Source: Pyrenochaeta sp. MPI-SDFR-AT-0127
Taxonomy: Eukaryota; Ascomycota; Dothideomycetes; Pleosporales; Cucurbitariaceae
Length of the DNA: 64,000 nt
Direction: 5' to 3'
Assembly: GCA_020747015.1 (NCBI GenBank)
Contig: JAGTJM010000006.1
Coordinates: 496,001 to 560,000, forward strand
The notes beneath the pieces were generated by a model, which worked only from the letters and a program-made list of their open reading frames with translations, searched no databases and had not been told where the DNA came from. Made by a program: the position numbers and the translations under genes. Shown piece after piece: positions 33,743-44,596 of this stretch (its first letter is position 1; every line of letters starts with the position of its first letter).

Positions 33743-36700
33743 TTTTGCACTGAGAAATTCGCTCACTGCAGACTCTCGTTGCCCTTGTCCAGTGATGAGC
33801 CGTGAAATTCGCGTTGGCTGATACCGCTTTATTAGAGGAGAGACTATGGGGTACGAATCTTGAATATTGGTGCGTGCGAACGTTGTATAGCATTCATGTA
33901 GTCGTGCACAAATTTCATGCTGGTGGCGGTGGGGTGTCATCGTGCGAAAGCGGGCTAGATCAAGGATTCTGATTGGCTAGGAACCTCGCACACCCAAATC
34001 GCCCTGTCACCACAGAAGCCTTTATTGTGCAGTATTCCTTCATACATCGGCGGATAACATAGCAAAAAAAGGGGGGGTAGCTACAAATGTTTGAAAAGTC
34101 GGGGATTCTAAATGTCACGGTTGGGGGCTTTTTGAATTGCCATTCAGTGAGTGGAGCCAGAAGCAAAAAATGCTCACGAGTGCATTACATTGGGCCAAAA
34201 TCTGTCTTGTGACGGAAGTACCTTAAAAATTATAAAGTATAGAGCTTAGCCCTCAATGACAGAATAAGATGAACATTACAGTTTTGTGATCGTCGTTGAA
34301 TCTTTGATTGTCCCAAAGGCGCGACACTGTTTCGCTGACAGCCAGCATTAAATCGTCGCCTTCACCCGTGTCTAACATGTAAAATAACTTGTTGGCGTCT
34401 CATTGCTCGGTGAATATGTCGAGCCACGCATGTAGACTCTTGAATCAATATCTTAACTCAAGGGAATCCCGCGGCTTCCTTTGGCTCTATGGTAGAATAT
34501 GGCAATCGAAATGTTCATTCCGTAATTATTCAGCGTGCTTCTGCTTAGAGACAGTCATTCAGTGAGAGTCCAAGCTAATGTTTGAGGCATCTATCCTGCA
34601 ATCCGTATCATGGTATGGGTTGTGCGCTGGAGAATGGTAACGGAACAGTAGAGATGGACAATGATTCGCGAAGAGAGTTACAGCAGCTTAAGTGAGGTTT
34701 AAATGTGTCGCTGAGACGCAGCAGACAAGGTGTGATCTTCAGGCTGTACGGAGATTGCCGACATTGTTGTTGGCATTTGTCATGGTGTTGGTGCTACGTT
34801 TGATGGCCAGGATGATAGGAAGTGTATTGTTCTAGGTTGGACATGTTCGAGCGTTGGCCCTCCTGGGCCGATTTCTTGTCCATGAAACCGTCAACCTCGA
34901 GGCTGAGGTGTCGTCGTGCGGACCATTTAAGGCAAACTTTCTGGACGGGAACGCTGAAGCTTTCATTGGTCAGATTCTGCCACTCCCAAAACAGCCGCCT
35001 GGAAAGTATCATCAAGCGGTCCATCCGCGTTAGCTCCCGCAAACACTCGTTCCCTAATTGAAAGTTCATTTCCATCGCTCAAACGTCCTCTGACACGTCT
35101 GCGATCGTGTTTTCCATGTTGGGTGCGGTTCACCATGCTTGGCCAGTTTTTTCAGCTCAACACTAGCCGCCATAACCGCTGTGACGGGACAAATGCTAAG
35201 GCTTCGAGTTTCTCCAGCCCCCTAGCCGCGCGTGATGGCGGACCTACCAGTGGCCATAAGTTTTCCTCGCCCGAGCTCATTCGCTCTCATGCTGGCCTCT
35301 GAACATGGGTTCCTGGTCGTCGGAGCGGGCGACTGCCGCGTTACTCACAGCGAGATTTTGAGAGTCGCAAAATCCAAGAGTAGTAATGAGACCGGGTGCA
35401 CCGTTCATAAGACAGCACGGTATACCAGGAAGAGACCCTTGAACAGTCCCTTGGACGGCACCGGTTTGTCGCCACTTCCGACGCGTGACGGTGTTCCATG
35501 AGGCGCCGTGGATAGTGGTCGGCGCTTTCGGAAGGTTATTTGGAGACTCTATGCACACGGATCAAGCCTTCTCGTCATAGTCCCTTTTCGATGTTCTTTC
35601 CTTGCAAAACGTTGACCAATTGAGCTTTTCAAGCGCGTCATGGTCCTCCAAATCCAGCCCGTACCAACAAAGCTCGTTGCCCCAGCGAAAGAGAGCAGAA
35701 TACGGCACCAACCCCGTGTTCGGCTACGTCCATTGGCGTTTTGAACTTATTGTACGTTCCTGGCCAATCGGTGGAAATGAGCTGGATCTGAGAGGCGAAA
35801 GATCCGTTTCAGAATATTGACACGCCCTCAATATTGTAGACATGGAGCCGTTGTGAGCTGTCCGCGGATCCTGCTCGTCGCTCGCGGTCATGGTATGTGG
35901 TTTCGGTCACTAGCCACTGGTGTATTCCGATTTCTTCTGTCCATGTATGTCAGCCATCTTGCGATGGTCTGATTCACTACTTAGGTAGCGGGTATGAGGC
36001 TGTATTGCCTCGACAGGCTCCGTTTTGGGCGGTATCACTTGCTATCCAACTTGCTTACTCTCATATACACGTCTCAGTCGCGGCAGTACTATAACAGGCT
36101 TATTGGGTACATCACCGGCACCATTCCGCCAACCGTTGCATGTCGACTGTTCTAGGAGCGCGGCATGTCTGGGCGCGGGGCTGCAATTTGAGCCTGCCTT
36201 ATCTTACCACCTCGTGGAGGTGAGAGGAGCGCACGGGAGCGCAAGTATGGAGGACGATGTCAAAATACAGGTAAGCTCCTGTGCAAGTGGGAGAAGATAG
36301 CACACCGTATGATTCGACCATTGAGCCACAGTTGTCCGCATGACCTTGAGTCATGCTGAGCTATTTCCTTGTCCCATCACCACTCCGACCGGTGAACATT
36401 TGTCCAATTTTGCCGCTGGGTCTGGGTCAACTTGCTTGTTGTAGGTCGATACTCGCCCTGCAAGGGTCGACGTCCGGTGAACGGGTGATGTACGACAATG
36501 CAGCGTACGGTCTTCTCTACCCCGATCAGCAAGCTCGTTGCGCCTGATGGGGAAAGGGGAGATGAGCCGCACCAACCGGGCGTGTCCTTTAGCGGCGTCT
36601 GCGCATGGTCGCCAATATGAGGACTTGAAAGGGCGGGAAAGAAGGCAATTCGGAAGGCAAACTTGCAGACGGTCCTTCCAGATGCCCCCGGCGCTTTCTT

Positions 36701-37985
36701 CCGTAAGACACCTAGTGCCAGTCAGCAGAACTGATGGGCGTCTACTTAATTCTCGTGGGCCCTCATCTCTGCGACTGAAGAAATCGCACCTCGTCACGAA
36801 ATCGACATGAGAAAACTTACTAATCTTGAATCTCGTAGCCGCGGAGCGAGTATAGGCTTAGGCAACGGACACTCTCGGCCGTCGATCGATTTGATAAGCG
36901 CCCGCAAAGACATGCCGGCATCCAAGGACGCCTGTCCACTTGCTTATAACCCCTCTCTTACGTTGAGCAGAGCCTCATCGCTCAACAGTACCGCCACGCC
37001 GAAGCACATGCGCGCCTTATTGCGGCAACCATACGGACTTCAAGGCCGAACAATGCACCAACACTCATCAACCTAGTGTAGGCCAGGTCAATGTCTGCTA
37101 CCTCTTACATTGAACTGCATAGGGGGCACTGTAGCACGCCACTTCGCATAGGGACAGCACATCTTTCCTTGATACTCTACCCATACATCTGAGCCTGTCT
37201 TCCCAGCAACCAGCTGTCAAGTAGGCCCCTAGCCATATTCTTCACGGACTATATCTTCCGCCGTCTTACAGGATATGCCGTGGGGAGGACAGACAGGCAA
37301 AAGCGCTTCGCTCGACAGGGTTACTTTTACACAGGCGCTGTGCCGGCCCTGCTGGTTGGTCAAGCCCAGTTGCCGTCCATGCAAGCTGTGGCACTATCCT
37401 GAGCACGCTCCTCGGCGGGCTGGCTCGTACTCAATCTCCGCTGACACATACGATAGCTGTGAAGCATATTCATCTCGCCGACCACTTTGTGGTGCTCGCA
37501 TAGCGCGCCTCGATCACTTAAATGGGCAAACTTCAACTGGCTGCTTGCTACAACTATGACTTGTGTAGATACCTGTCCCTACGAACCGACTGCTGCGCAT
37601 TCATACGGATCAATGGCCCTAAGGCAGCAATGACATGATGGCTGGCGGGGTAAGGGAACCTGGCTGATATGCTATCACCTTCGCGTCTGCAGCCCACGCA
37701 GAAGGATCCTGCCGCCATACCTATTCCGAAACCCATCAGCATATCAGATGCTCGCACCAGAGCCAGCCCGCGCTTCGATCGTTCATCAAAGTAGTCGCCT
37801 GACCCACATACTAGGTTGCTTTTGCTCATGAGTAGCAATGAGCAGAGCCGCATGGAGGGTGGGAAGGATAAAGGACTGGCGGAAGTGAGAAGCGGGTAGC
37901 AGGCCAAGTACGTCCCACGGCGCAGTCACGCACAGCACACCGTCATCCAAGGATTCGCTGCAGCAAAGAACACGTGTGAGCAGCG
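33743..37985. other. 4.2-kb gene-poor stretch
   Basis: It starts with the NOB1 promoter. No ORF with domains or coding character was found on either strand; the longest (36797-36351, minus) looks like chance. A short homopolymeric A-then-G tract lies at 34064-34077. No transposon ends, tRNA or tandem repeats were recognised. Confidence 0.5.
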
Positions 37986-38804
37986 ATGTCGGTCAGTCCT
38001 GTCCTATTCAATCGAGGCGGTAGCTCGTAACATTCTCACAATATCAGCCACCATACATCTTTAGAATCGACGAGATACGCGAGGCCCACAATGCTCCAGT
38101 CGCGGGCAACATTACATCAGACTGGATTCCCCCAAATGCCCGGGGAGCAATCACTCGAGTGACTGGAGGTGTGTCTGGTATGTGGTGGCTCTGCAATGGA
38201 AGCAGTATTGCCACCTTTCCTTTGGATCAGCTCCCTCCGGGGAGGAGACCCTATAGCACCTATTCTGTATTCTACAGTGGTGGTTTTGGGTTCTGGGTCA
38301 TGGAGGGCGATGCTACCAACCCAAGCAACGAGGCAACCTGGCAACCTCTTCGATTTGACCATGATGCGACGAACGGCTACTCCTCCTACCTCTGCAATGC
38401 AGCAGAAAATCGTACAATCAGTTGTAGACGACTTGATCAGCAATGGCTGAAAATGCTCTTACCTGACATCTACTTTGATACATCACCAGTAACACCCCAT
38501 GGACAGTATGGCGCTCTCAAAGGAGAGTTAGCCATATTCCTTGCCCTAGTCGCATTCGCTATGCAGCCAGAACAAGTTCCAATTGTACTGCCGGTGATGT
38601 ATCAGAATCGAAGGTGGCAGTCATATCAGATGCCACCCGGTCGTAAGTTTGCGCCCCAGCAAAAAAGCCCACTCTAACATTTTACGGCTAGGTGTGGATC
38701 GCAGAGGTGTGGTGGTCTACGTCTACTCCTGTCCTCCAGGCACTAGGGAAGATCTGAAGACCTATGAGAATGGAGAGTACAATGGTGAAAAATACTATCA
38801 CTGA
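37986..38804 (+). CDS. Probable orphan gene, three exons, unknown function
   Basis: Exons 37986-37991 (ATG TCG), 38048-38642 and 38692-38804 give 237 aa. The second intron is textbook: GTAAGT donor, CTAACATTTT branch region and GGCTAG acceptor, 49 nt, and it joins two frames that both look coding. The first intron (GTCAGT donor, ATATCAG acceptor, 56 nt) leaves only a two-codon first exon and is less certain; the true 5' end may lie elsewhere. The protein starts PPYIFRIDEI, has Trp/Tyr/Phe-rich segments (GMWWLCNG, YSVFYSGGFGFWVMEG), four or five cysteines, a hydrophobic stretch LAIFLALVAFAM and a tail VVVYVYSCPPGTREDL. There is no signal peptide in this model. I do not recognise the family. 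It sits alone in a gene-poor block, so it may be lineage-specific or a remnant. Confidence 0.5.
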
Positions 38805-39682
38805 CATTCACGGACAATGCGACGTTGTCGACATTATCCCGCCAAGACCCGGCCCGCTACCCGTTTCCCCTTCCGCCTTCTGCACGCCCTGCCCGCTCTT
38901 GACTTTCTTCCACATGTTCCCATCGCGAAATACGTTGAGCTCGATTATTTCTCACTATTCTCCTTTGTCATTTACGTTGTCCAGACCCAGTTGTTGCACT
39001 CCAAGTTATTGGTACACTCGTTCAAGCATTTCACGATTACTTGCACCTGTTTCCTTGCTGCCTGGAAAGATTGTACTACAGCTGACAGTGGCAATGACCT
39101 TCCAGCTTGTATGTGGCGATATAAGTAACTTTCGTTTGTCTAGGTCGGCCCCGTTTCTTTTGGCCTACTTGGTATGGATGTAGAGGGAGATATCTGCTCT
39201 TACATTGACATGTGTTATGACACCCTTCCCGTCGAAATATGTATTCATTACGATATTCACCATACGAGATAGCAATATATACGCGTACTCAAACAACAAA
39301 GTGTGTACTCCTCAATGTTAGCCAGTGTGCTGTCAAAGTGATTCAACGCTTGTTCAAAGTGTTGTAGAATCTGTGTTACACGGTATTCCGCATCTTGACA
39401 CAGGACGCGTCCAGTGTTTCTTATGTGAAGTAGCACAATGTCACACTAGGTTTCTCTCCGTAGATGTCTAGAAGGGCTTCTTTTCTTTGAAAGTAAACCC
39501 GTAGAATATATCTTGTATCTTCTAAACGCCGCCCAATGCTAAAGTTGCGAGTCTATCCTGACCTAATCCGCTCGTGATATACAATAGAAGTACAATAACT
39601 TCCTTCACTCTCATCTGTCATATGCCAGATATGGCGAGTACACTCATGGTCCTCAAGATGCCTGGCATGTCATAATCGAACC
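38805..39682. other. Convergent intergenic stretch
   Basis: It lies between the 3' ends of the orphan gene and TIM22. The ORF at 38764-39183 overlaps the orphan's last exon in another frame and has no domains. Otherwise nothing was recognised. Confidence 0.5.
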
Positions 39683-40611
39683 CTAGGCAATGGGTCTACT
39701 CTTCTCATCTTCGGGCATCCGCATATACGCATCAATCGCCGCCGAGAACACTGCAAAGCCTGCACATCCAATCGCCACAGCCTGTGGTCCCGCATTTCTC
39801 GCTAGCACACCGCCAGTTATACATCCGCCTGCTACTCCATTGTAGAGATCGTTTTTCGCCCGTAAGCCCTCGATAGCGCATTCCGTGCCACTGAAAATAG
39901 CGCCCACTTTAGCAAAGTTGCGACCGCTAGACAAAGATGAGCGGTACATATCTCGTAGACCATGTTTGAGCTGTTGCTTGAGAGGCAGGTCGGTGATTGG
40001 GACGGTGGTGGTGGCGGAGAGTGTAGATGGGAGGGTTGCCGTTGCCGATGATGTTGATGCTGCGGTTGCTGTGGATGACAAAGAGGATGAGGCGATTGAA
40101 GGGACTGTGTTTCCAGCCACTGTGGGTGCGAGAACTGTTGGTTTTATGCCAGTGGTTGCAGCTGCAGCGCCATTCGCTGCAGGTTTAGCAGTTGGTGTTG
40201 CTACGGGGAGGGGTTGTGACATTGGGGTGTCATAGCGCATCTATACTCCCATCAGCCCTTGATTCAAATGCACTTCTTCCCAAAACCTTGTTTGAGTAGG
40301 TTGGGGACCTACCGACGCCATGAACAGTCCAAACATGGCACCTAAGCCACCTCCCATTACACCTGCCATTACCGTCTTGCCAATACATGACTCCATACCC
40401 ATTTGCATCTATATTATCGTCAGCTAAGGGTTCTCGCTGAAACTATTTTCAATACTTCAATCATAATCGTCTGATCTGAAGTTTGTAGAGCCGTCGTCAT
40501 GCAGGTTCGGGAGTCGCATACCGCTTTCACCATTTGCTGCTCCTGCTCTGACATGCCGGCGTTGGGATTCATGCCGACTGGCATCGCGCCTGGACCTCCT
40601 GGGAATGCCAT
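39683..40611 (-). CDS. TIM22: Mitochondrial carrier translocase subunit TIM22
   Basis: Exons 40611-40522, 40408-40313 and 40240-39683 (introns 113 and 72 nt; GTATGC...TATAG and GTAGGT...TATAG, both phase 0) give 247 aa. The second exon is the conserved first membrane helix region (MESCIGKTVMAG...GLFMAS), continued by MRYDTP; the last exon carries RNFAKVGAIFSGTECAIEGLRAKNDLYNG, CITGGVLARNAGPQAVAIGC and SAAIDAYMRMPEDEKSRPI. Cys38 and the Cys of GTEC are the pair that forms the stabilising disulfide in the family. TIM22 is the channel of the inner-membrane complex that inserts carrier proteins. Between helix 1 and the LPLKQQLKHG motif sits an Ala/Ser/Thr/Pro-rich insert of about 65-70 residues, absent from the canonical protein of about 185-200 aa. 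Confidence 0.95.
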
Positions 40612-41894
40612 CGCGGATATTAGGGAGATTGGAGAGAGGGAAAATAGTTGGATGGGTGAGAATGTCAAGGTTTGCTGTTGCTCGCCATGCGCCGCCTGCC
40701 AGGAACTTTTGCGGAGTTTGAGCGGAGGACGGGAAATGCCGGCTGTGTGTTCGTCTTGGCACTAGCATCCTGAGGCATTGCTACTCTTAAAGCATTCGTC
40801 CATCTCGACACTCGATATCTGTTTGGGTTCAAGCAACAACTAGACACTATGTACTCAATAATTTTTATGAACCACAAACCTTTAGTCCCTGTGAACTGCT
40901 GCACTGAAAGAGGCAATCAGACTAATTGCTGGATGTCAGACATTGAGCCAACAGCCCCAAGGCGATCCCCCGTTCTACCCATACACCAAGGCATCGATAC
41001 CTGATCTTTCGCCTGACAGCACCTTTTTAGAAATAAGAATATCATCGAGAGTAGCGCTCAAGTCCTCCGCGGCGCAGTAGGCGTCTCCGCGGCTGTCCTC
41101 CCTCGTAAACGTTGAACTTGGCCTCAAAAGTTTCAAGAGTTGCCCTAAAGCCCATGAAAGAGAATGGTGGTTTATGATACTTGGTGCAGAATACATCTCA
41201 GGATACTTGCGTCTGGTTTACTATTAGTATCTAACCGTCAGTATCTCGCAGCGCGGCAGTGTACGTCGAGGCTTCGTTTTAGTGTACAACAAACACGCGA
41301 CTCTCTATGCATCACCATTATTCTAACATAACCCTTTGAATCCTGCGTTGTGTAGATCACAGCTCTTTATAATAAGTAATGGCAATGACCATACTTTACA
41401 TTTGCCGGCTGCGCTTTTGCCAAACTGGAGTCTAGGCGCATAAGCATACACATGAATCTACAGGTATTCGCTGCTTACTCGTATTCAAGAGGTGGCAACG
41501 TAAAGGGTCTAGACTCACATGTCGCGTCTTACTTCCGAAGTAGACTTTCGATGCAGCTGCATACACTAGAGCATCTGAAGATCCGCTAGCTGTTTTGAAC
41601 TGCATTTGCTTTCGGTGGGGGTGGCTCCTGCTCATGCAATTGTCTAACGTCATGCTCAGTGGCTGCCTGACTTGACAGCGAGGACAAAATGTGGTATCTA
41701 GGCGGTTGTGGTATCTCACTAATCTATCACACATCTCAACTTTGAGTATAAGCACTCGTTTTCCCATCTTTCTAAATCGCTGTTCGTAGCCAAGATACAC
41801 TCGCAGCTTGTTTGCGAAACCAAGACCTTCCCAAGGAATCTTGTTGCAACTACCATCATAAATTCGTCTCCATTTGAGCTCAGCTAAAATCGTC
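40612..41894. other. Intergenic stretch upstream of TIM22 and of the acidic protein gene
   Basis: The two genes are head to head, so both promoters are here. An ATG-started minus-strand ORF of 154 codons (41896-41432) overlaps the acidic gene's start codon by two bases and runs through its presumed promoter; it contains FCPRC but no recognisable domain. Confidence 0.45.
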
Positions 41895-42439
41895 ATGTCA
41901 GACGACAAGCACGATTATCATTACCATCAGTATAAATCCGACGAACTGCGAGAATGGGGAGAGAACAATCCCGAAGAATGGGAGAAAGATGAACTATCAA
42001 ACAACGAAGAGCTCTTGGCCGAACTCGAAGCGTAAGCTCCAACTACTTGTCTCTTAGCCATAGATCTACAGCAAAGCTATTCCATCACGCTACACCACTG
42101 GCCTACAAGTCCCGTGACCCTGACATCTATCTTCAGCTCACCGTACCTTCAAACACCACGCTGACATACCCATCCTGTCGCAGTGAGCGAGAAGGCAGAG
42201 AGCAGGCTCGCGAGGAGCACGGCGATGACGCGGACGAAGGACACGACGACCGCATTGAGAAACTTAGGGACACGGAGCAAACAGTCCGAAACAGGATTGC
42301 TTGGTGCAAAGGCGAGTATTCTTACGATGACGATGGGGAGCAAGCAGGAGAGTCTGAGGACGAGGGGGATGAGCGGGTAGATGGTGGTGTGGATGAGGAA
42401 GAGGATATGGATATCGAGTCTGAGAGTGACAGCGATTGA
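41895..42439 (+). CDS. Small, very acidic coiled protein of unknown function
   Basis: Exons 41895-42031 and 42184-42439, with a 152-nt intron (GTAAGC donor, TCGCAG acceptor), give 130 aa. The first exon reads MSDDKHDYHYHQYKSDELRE and goes on to a segment rich in Glu/Asn/Trp (WGENNPEEWEKDEL, NEELLAELEA). The second continues the charged helix (EREGREQAREEH...), has RNRIAWCKGEYSYDDDG, and ends in a Glu/Asp run (DEEEDMDIESESDSD). The even continuation of the heptad-like ELLAELEA|EREGREQ across the splice supports the model. The composition suggests a histone- or RNP-binding acidic protein, but that is speculation. I do not recognise the family. The intron is long for this window. Confidence 0.6.
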
Positions 42440-42970
42440 GGGGAACGGATTGATTGACTTGTGGGATGTTGGGCTGGAAGGGTGTAGACTTGGCTCACTA
42501 TTGGGTCTTTTGCAGGGATATTTTATCAGTTCCAGAGCTTTAGAGCTCGGTAGCAACGAGGTTGACATTTCCCTGCATGTTGCATATGTAACAATGCAAT
42601 GCGTTCGTGTAAATAGTCAGAACTCTAACGCAATCCAGTATATATACCGTGTCTCAAGTGGGGTCCAACCTATTTGGGAAAGGGGAAAGGAGACTATTGG
42701 ATCGAGTATATTCTGCTATTTTTGTTTGATTCTCATATGTGATTTATATGCATCTATCAACAGTTGGCTGCAATCCCAAAAGCCGGGTCCAGAAAAGACC
42801 CAGTATATACAATTAAACGCCTGTGCTCCAGCGTCATGCTTCGCTACATTATCCACAGCACACAACAAGCCACCTTTCATATTACTTCCCCGCAAGATAG
42901 AATGAGATATTGCCGTATAATGGCGTACCGTCATCAAAATATCATGTTCCGTTTAATTCGTTCGTCATCA
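42440..42970. other. Convergent intergenic stretch
   Basis: It lies between the 3' ends of the acidic protein gene and the DUF4048-like gene. The plus-strand ORF at 42381-42905 overlaps the acidic gene's end in a different frame and is not supported. Confidence 0.5.
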
Positions 42971-44596
42971 TTAAGGGAGCCCAGCAGGCGAGCTGGAGCG
43001 GCCAATGTAGTCTCCATGAGAATAGTTTGCACTCCTTGACTCTGGTGGTGGTGTGAGCTGCTTCTCCCACTCCTTCATCAAGTGGGATGCAGTGCGCTTG
43101 AGATTGTTTGGCGATAGCTTGACTAGATCAGGCCAGGGTATCGAGTTGCGCTTAGGGTCGCGAGATGCAGCGTCATCGGGGTTGCTCGTAGAGCTGGTAG
43201 TTGTGAGCGATGATGCCTTCGAATCATGACGCTTTGAGTGGTACCTGGTACTCGTTCTGGAGCTGCCGGGGCCTGAGACGGGCGATGTTGCATCGTCTGA
43301 CTCGTCCGAGCTATCGGTGCTGTCTGCAGTCTTCTCAACTTGTGTATCGTTTGGTGTATCCCAATTATCCCAATCTTCGTCTTCGTCCGCTGGCTTGCGT
43401 ATTTGCTTTTGCGGGGTTTGGGCGCTCTTGATTGCGTGAGTTTTCTTGTTCATGGTAGTGGTTTTAGGTTCACTCAAACCATTTTCCTTCCAGAAGTCAT
43501 CACCGATGGATCCAGTCCTCGTCTTCTTGGAGCTGGCTGCACGGTTCAGGGGTGGCCGGCCGTCGGATGCTTTTCGGGAAGACTTCAAGGGACCCCTGAC
43601 ACTCACGGGCTCGTAATTACCGTCGGCTCCGTTGACAGCCTCTTCTCCAACAGTTGCTTGTCTAATATCCTCAATGAATGTAAACAAGCCATTCTTGAAG
43701 TCGGTTGCCATCTGTGTTCCGGCTCGAATGAGGTTTTCGCGCTGAATGTTGGGTATGCCGCCCAAATCATATCGTTCGTCGCTAGTGTCATCGGCAATTT
43801 GCCTCCTTATGTCAGAAGAAGTCGAGGATCGCGCAGGAAGTGACGGCCGCTGGTCGATGGGTTCTTCGTCTGGCAGATCAAGGGGCTGAGGGAATGAAGG
43901 AGTGTAGGATCTGTCTGGCGAGAGCAACGACAGAGTGCGTAAATGGCGCGAGCCGCTGAATACTTTTCGCTGGGAAGTCTTTGTGCTGCTCATCAGAGCT
44001 TTTCGACGCTCCATCTCTCGCTGCATCCACAGGTTCGAGCCGTCCTCATCATCTTGGTCGGTCTTTACATTGGCAAGCGAGGTGTTCAGAGGCTGTAGCG
44101 GAGCAATCTTGCGTACATCGTTACGCCGCTTGTTGGCCTCATGCAGGGCATAATGCTTCTTAAGTGTCTTGAGGTCCACCTCAGCTTTGTTGAGCTCCTC
44201 CTTCAGCTCCAGAACATAGCGTTCTTGCGCGGCAAGAACGGCTAGTATGTTTGTCTCGGACGGTGAGGGAGCTGCCTCTGGAGAAAGTAGGGGTGTAGGG
44301 GCGCCAACCCACGATTGAGGGCGCGATCGAGGCGAGTTGGAGGGGGAAGTGCTGCCAGCAGCAGGTTGAATAGGGAATTGCAAAGATAGGCGCTTGCCTT
44401 GTTGGACGAGGTCGATTTGCGACGTCGTCTTGGAGCGAGAGTGTGAAGGCATGGTAGGAGACGGGTGAGAAAGAGTGGTGGAGGTTGAGGCGTCTGAACC
44501 GGTTCTTTTTGTTGAACGGGCCCCTGTGTCGTTCGACGTCCGTGCCTGTGCGCGGTCCATGGAATCAGCACCTTCAAGATCAGAGGTTGAAGTCAT
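42971..44596 (-). CDS. Fungal DUF4048-like coiled-coil protein (possibly Tda11-like)
   Basis: 541 aa, intronless from the ATG at 44596 (MTSTSDLEGADSMDRAQ). An in-frame ATG lies far upstream at 45040, but the intervening 148 codons look like translated promoter, so the shorter start is preferred. The protein is Ser/Thr/Pro-rich and mostly disordered, with one strong coiled coil at about residues 110-160 (LAAQERYVLELKEELNKAE, then VDLKTLKKHYALHEANKRR). A more ordered region lies at about 290-340 (NIQRENLIRAGTQMATDFKNG, then LFTFIEDIRQATVG), followed by a conserved-looking DEDWDNWD and a C-terminal PWPDLVKLSPNNLKRTASHL. This matches my memory of fungal DUF4048 proteins, which include relatives of yeast Tda11; the function is unknown. 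Likely phosphorylated given many SP sites (inference). Confidence 0.75.
   Translation of the reverse strand: MTSTSDLEGADSMDRAQARTSNDTGARSTKRTGSDASTSTTLSHPSPTMPSHSRSKTTSQIDLVQQGKRLSLQFPIQPAAGSTSPSNSPRSRPQSWVGAPTPLLSPEAAPSPSETNILAVLAAQERYVLELKEELNKAEVDLKTLKKHYALHEANKRRNDVRKIAPLQPLNTSLANVKTDQDDEDGSNLWMQREMERRKALMSSTKTSQRKVFSGSRHLRTLSLLSPDRSYTPSFPQPLDLPDEEPIDQRPSLPARSSTSSDIRRQIADDTSDERYDLGGIPNIQRENLIRAGTQMATDFKNGLFTFIEDIRQATVGEEAVNGADGNYEPVSVRGPLKSSRKASDGRPPLNRAASSKKTRTGSIGDDFWKENGLSEPKTTTMNKKTHAIKSAQTPQKQIRKPADEDEDWDNWDTPNDTQVEKTADSTDSSDESDDATSPVSGPGSSRTSTRYHSKRHDSKASSLTTTSSTSNPDDAASRDPKRNSIPWPDLVKLSPNNLKRTASHLMKEWEKQLTPPPESRSANYSHGDYIGRSSSPAGLP

Noticed and set aside
33743..33940. Upstream in-frame start for NOB1
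   Set aside because: The extra 66 residues are not family-like; NOB1 proteins start just before the PIN domain, as with the ATG at 33742.
36351..36797. Minus-strand ORF of 148 codons
   Set aside because: No domains, and overlapping open frames on the plus strand are equally long; looks like chance in GC-balanced DNA.
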